Source: Bordetella genomosp. 4 (GTDB lineage Bacteria; Pseudomonadota; Gammaproteobacteria; Burkholderiales; Burkholderiaceae_B). From it: DNA of 64,000 bases. The DNA lies in contig NZ_NEVQ01000001.1 of the NCBI RefSeq assembly GCF_002261185.1, positions 372,001 to 436,000 of the forward strand, in the 5' to 3' direction. The position numbers and the translations under genes are program-made. Positions 61,077-64,000 of the stretch are shown here, in pieces (positions within the stretch are counted from its first letter, which is position 1; each line of letters begins with the position of its first letter). The notes under the pieces were generated by a model, which saw only the letters and a list, made by a program, of their open reading frames with translations, did no database searches and had not been told where the DNA came from.

Positions 61077-63180
61077 GGATTCTCCCGTGCTTGAGCTCCA
61101 GCACGCGCTCTGCCGAGGCGATGGTCTGGGGCCTATGGGCGACGACGATGCGGGTGATATTGAGCGTTTTCAGCATATGGACGACTCGTGCTTCAACCGC
61201 GAGATCGAGATGGCAGGTGGCCTCGTCCAGAATGAGAATCTTGGGGCGATGGTAAAGAGCGCGTGCAATCAATAGCCGCTGTTTCTGACCACCGGAAAGG
61301 ACCGTTCCCATGTCACCGACCAGCGTGTGATAGCCCATGGGCAGCGCAGCAATCTCGTCATGGATGGCGGCGTGTCTGCAACAGGTTTCAATCCAATCAC
61401 GGTCTATGTTCTGGTCAAAGAAGCTGACGTTGTCTGCAATGGAACCCGCAAACAGAACATCGTCCTGAAGTACCGACGCCGAGATGGATCGTATGCCGCG
61501 TGCTCCTAGTATGTGATACGGAATGCCGCCAATCGTCGCTTCGCCTTGCGTGGGCTGCAGAATGCCCAGCATGAGTTTGAGCAGTGTCGATTTTCCGGCG
61601 CCGGTGGTGCCGACGATGGCGACGGATTGCCCCTCTGCGATTTCGAACGAGGCTTGGTCCAGCACCAAGGGATCCGCGTCGCCATAGCGGAAACTGACAT
61701 TGGAAAACGCCAATGTGCCGGAGAGCCGGTCCACTGGGCGTTGTGAATCGCGCCCGGGGGCTTCGGGGGCGGTGAGTACGATGTCGGATAGCCGTTCGCC
61801 CTGAATGCGCAACATGCGCAGTTCGAACAGGTTGTCAATCAACGCGCCCACTCGCTGGTTGAATTGCGACTTATAGGCGAGAAAGGCCATCAGCATGCCC
61901 ACACTGAAGCCGCCGGAGATAACGAGTTGAGCGCCCGCCCATAGGATGATCAGCCCTTCTAGGCCGAAGATGACGGCGTTGAACTGTTCGAAGACGAGCT
62001 TGAGTTTCTGGACCTTGATGCCCGAATTGAATTGATCTACGAGCAGCGCCTGCCAGGCGGCGCAGCGATCCTGGGCTTTTTGAAATACCTGTAAAGTGCG
62101 TATGCCGCGCAGCGTTTCGAGAAAGTGAGATTGCGTTTGCGCACTCTTGATGATGGCATCGTGCGAACGCGCTTTGAGCGGCGGATACGAGACGATCCGA
62201 ATAATGCCGTACAGCACCATTGCCACGATCGCGACGAGGGACAGCTGCCAGCTGTAAAGCCACATCAATACCAAGGTAATGACCGTCATGAGGCCATCGA
62301 GGATGCCCGCGATCAACGAGGCATTGAGCGTCTGCTGGATGGTGTCTATCGAGCCAAATCGCGACACGATATCGCCGATGTGGCGCCGCTCGAAGAATGC
62401 GGTAGGCAGCTTGATCAAATGCGCAAACAAATTGCTCTTGCTCTGAAAGGACAGGCTGGTGCTCAATTGCATGCCGACGTAAGCACGCAGCGTAGAAACG
62501 GCTGTTTGCATGATCAGCAGCAAGGCAAAGCCGATCAGCAGTGTCGTCAATAGGTCTGTGTCGGCGGAAACAATGACGTCGTCTATCACCCACTGTGTGA
62601 GTACGGGTGTTGCCAACGACAGCATTTCCAGCACAAGCGCCAGGATGATGATCTGGAGCAGCGCGCGCTTGAGCCCAAATACAGCCCCTACTAGTTTGCG
62701 CAATGGCATGGGGGGTTGAGGCGGCGATATCTGAAAAGTCTGCGCGGGCCAGAGCTCAAGCGCGACGCCCGTAAAGGCCTCGTTGAGTTCAGTATGGGAA
62801 ATCTTTCGCCGCCCCGTAGAGGGGTCATGAATGACCGCAGTCCGACCGTTGGTCGAGCAAAGCACGACAAAATGATTGAATCGCCAATGCAGAATGCAAG
62901 GCGTGCGCAGCTTGGTCAGGTCGTGGAGTTCTAGGGTGACGGCACGGTACTGCAGGCCCAGTTGCTCGCACATATTGGCAACCTGCAGAAGGGTCACACC
63001 CTTTAGGGAGATCGGGAACCGTTGCCGTAGTTGATGAACAGTGAGTGATTGGCCGTAATAGCTCGCTACCATGGCAATGCAGGCGTTGGCGCATTCCGCG
63101 GCTTCGGCTTGCAGGATGACAGGCACCGTGGGGCGCCCTGACATCAGACGTTTGAGGTCTGCCAGTGTGAACGAACTCAT
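61042..63180 (-). CDS. Peptidase-containing ABC transporter (C39 domain; bacteriocin exporter)
   Basis: A 712-residue transporter that should cut double-glycine leaders and export the core peptides. The C39 peptidase at 20-140 has all three catalytic residues: Cys30 (LQAEAAECANACIAM), His103 (RFNHFVVL) and Asp119 (VIHDPSTG). A six-helix membrane domain follows at about 165-450. The ATPase has Walker A VGTTGAGKST, signature LSGGQKQR and Walker B ILILDEATCHLD. ATG 63180 overlaps the stop of the adaptor gene by one base (TAATG), showing coupling; the frame extends to 63225 but is internal to the adaptor gene. The ECANAC form of the Cys motif differs from the common ECGxAC. Confidence 0.95.
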   Translation of the reverse strand: MSSFTLADLKRLMSGRPTVPVILQAEAAECANACIAMVASYYGQSLTVHQLRQRFPISLKGVTLLQVANMCEQLGLQYRAVTLELHDLTKLRTPCILHWRFNHFVVLCSTNGRTAVIHDPSTGRRKISHTELNEAFTGVALELWPAQTFQISPPQPPMPLRKLVGAVFGLKRALLQIIILALVLEMLSLATPVLTQWVIDDVIVSADTDLLTTLLIGFALLLIMQTAVSTLRAYVGMQLSTSLSFQSKSNLFAHLIKLPTAFFERRHIGDIVSRFGSIDTIQQTLNASLIAGILDGLMTVITLVLMWLYSWQLSLVAIVAMVLYGIIRIVSYPPLKARSHDAIIKSAQTQSHFLETLRGIRTLQVFQKAQDRCAAWQALLVDQFNSGIKVQKLKLVFEQFNAVIFGLEGLIILWAGAQLVISGGFSVGMLMAFLAYKSQFNQRVGALIDNLFELRMLRIQGERLSDIVLTAPEAPGRDSQRPVDRLSGTLAFSNVSFRYGDADPLVLDQASFEIAEGQSVAIVGTTGAGKSTLLKLMLGILQPTQGEATIGGIPYHILGARGIRSISASVLQDDVLFAGSIADNVSFFDQNIDRDWIETCCRHAAIHDEIAALPMGYHTLVGDMGTVLSGGQKQRLLIARALYHRPKILILDEATCHLDLAVEARVVHMLKTLNITRIVVAHRPQTIASAERVLELKHGRIHEHILSAHEHD

Positions 63181-64000
63181 TACGATACCTTTCCGGTGAT
63201 GCTGTACAACGGCTCTAAGACCCATTCGTAGATTGCGCGGGTTTCGCGCAGGATGTCGACTTCCAGGGCCATGCCTGTGGCTAACGGTCGTGCGTCGCCA
63301 TAAGCGAGAATGTGTTGCGCATCCAGACGGAGCGTGGCGCGGTAGTACAAGTCTTGTGCTGTGTTTTGATCTAGGCCGGGAATGGCGCCGGAGATGTTCA
63401 CGATTTCTGCTGCAGGCACGGCGGCGGTGGAAATAGAAGCGACTTTGGCGCCGTGCATGCCGAATTTCTGATAGGGATAGGATGCATAGCGAATCAGCGC
63501 CCGATCGCCCACGCGCGTGAAACCGATGTCTTTGTTTTTGATATAGATGTCCGCAATCAACTCGGTGTGTTGAGGAACCAGGCTGAGCAGGGCCTTGTTC
63601 GGATCGGCGTGCTGTCCGATCTCGGCAAGCAGGCTGCTGACTTGGCCGGTTTCAGGGGCGAGTATGACGAGATGGCGTTTGGCTTCGCTTTCGGCGAGGT
63701 CTTGTGTGATGGCGAGAATCTCGCGTTCGATTTGCGTGGCGGCTGCTTGTTGTTTTAGTGGTAGCGTGCGTTGCTCGCTTTCGTGTCTGGTCAGTTCTTT
63801 GACAGTTTCCGCGCGTTGTTGAGTCAGATCGGCAAGCCTGGTCTGTTGCTCCAGGTAGATGGCTTGTTTCTCCTGTAGTTGATCACGCGAGACGAAGCTT
63901 TCGGACGACAGGACTTCGTATCGATGCGAGCTGTCTTGCGCGAGGGCCACGCGCTTGCGTTGCAGCGAGATCTGTTTGTCGATGCGATCCAACGCTTGCG
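63180..64000 (-). CDS. HlyD-family periplasmic adaptor of a type I secretion system (partial)
   Basis: The C-terminal 273 residues of a membrane-fusion protein; the gene runs off the right end, so the membrane anchor and start are not seen. A coiled-coil hairpin covers the first 100 residues (SSHRYEVLSSESFVSRDQLQEKQAIYLEQQTRLADL, QRAETVKELTRHESEQRTL), then the lipoyl and beta-barrel parts: VILAPETGQVSSLLAEIGQHADPNKALLSLVP, YIKNKDIGFTRVGDRALIRYASYPYQKFGMHGAKVASIS, and LATGMALEVDILRETRAIYEWVLEPL. This is the layout of CvaA/HlyD adaptors for peptide exporters. It is directly coupled to the C39 transporter gene. Confidence 0.92.
   Translation of the reverse strand, partial: QALDRIDKQISLQRKRVALAQDSSHRYEVLSSESFVSRDQLQEKQAIYLEQQTRLADLTQQRAETVKELTRHESEQRTLPLKQQAAATQIEREILAITQDLAESEAKRHLVILAPETGQVSSLLAEIGQHADPNKALLSLVPQHTELIADIYIKNKDIGFTRVGDRALIRYASYPYQKFGMHGAKVASISTAAVPAAEIVNISGAIPGLDQNTAQDLYYRATLRLDAQHILAYGDARPLATGMALEVDILRETRAIYEWVLEPLYSITGKVS

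Noticed and set aside
61042-63180. The transporter's N-terminal domain as an inactive C39-like domain
   Set aside because: Inactive C39-like domains lack the catalytic Cys; here Cys30, His103 and Asp119 are all present.

Overview
The window looks like chromosomal DNA of a GC-rich betaproteobacterium of the order Burkholderiales, most likely family Alcaligenaceae (Bordetella/Achromobacter/Advenella-like). The reasons are the stand-alone Bug-type solute receptors, a TctA/TctB permease pair, the rplU-rpmA-obgE-proB block divergent from ispB, a urea carboxylase/allophanate hydrolase locus facing urtABCDE, and a GC-rich intergenic repeat of a kind I associate with this family. The genus assignment is inference. 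I saw no phage, insertion sequence, CRISPR array or rRNA. There is one tRNA.

Layout. 1-2050: end of a dihydroxyacetone kinase gene, panB and a MipA/OmpV porin-like gene, all on the minus strand. 2214-4253: an OmpR-type two-component system behind PmrA/QseB-like boxes. 4348-11177 (minus): TctA/TctB permease without its receptor, an orphan TctD-like regulator, two MFS transporters (one ProP-like) and an IclR regulator. 11356-15521 (plus): a catabolic operon of HMG-CoA-lyase-like enzyme, CoA-transferase, Bug receptor and SMP-30 lactonase, flanked by two IclR-type operators. 15640-20182 (minus): cytochrome P460, alpha/beta hydrolase, a haem-binding (GlcG/HbpS) protein and a FixJ-type two-component system bracketed by TCCGTA-N4-TACGGA palindromes. 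20355-24614: TauE/SafE permease, hppD, bestrophin and DyP peroxidase. 24689-28069: pcaB with a Bug receptor and a divergent LysR regulator. 28098-33937 (minus): a large ankyrin protein and a three-subunit gluconate-type membrane dehydrogenase. 34447-37576: CsgG-like/DUF4810/DUF799 lipoprotein operon and a DUF1615 lipoprotein. 37633-51359: phosphoribosyltransferase-HAD fusion, GntR regulator, urea carboxylase and allophanate hydrolase (minus) opposite urtABCDE (plus). The two urea operons share a region with back-to-back sigma-54 promoters and NtrC-like sites, so uptake and ATP-dependent breakdown of urea appear to be one nitrogen-controlled unit. 51454-57779: housekeeping genes and tRNA-Pro.

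58008-64000 (minus strand, running off the right end) is the most unusual part. It holds a type I secretion system (HlyD-type adaptor, ABC transporter with an intact C39 peptidase, TolC-family channel) followed by four small genes. Each encodes a double-glycine leader of about 15 residues. Three of the four cores (97-99 residues) are collinear paralogues with nearly invariant spacing: GG, 14 residues, [NS]SxxGY, 35 residues, W[DN], 7-8 residues, DR, 3 residues, G, 14 residues, E. The fourth core is unrelated. I recognise no immunity gene. I read this as a multi-peptide microcin/bacteriocin-like secretion locus whose peptide family I do not recognise.
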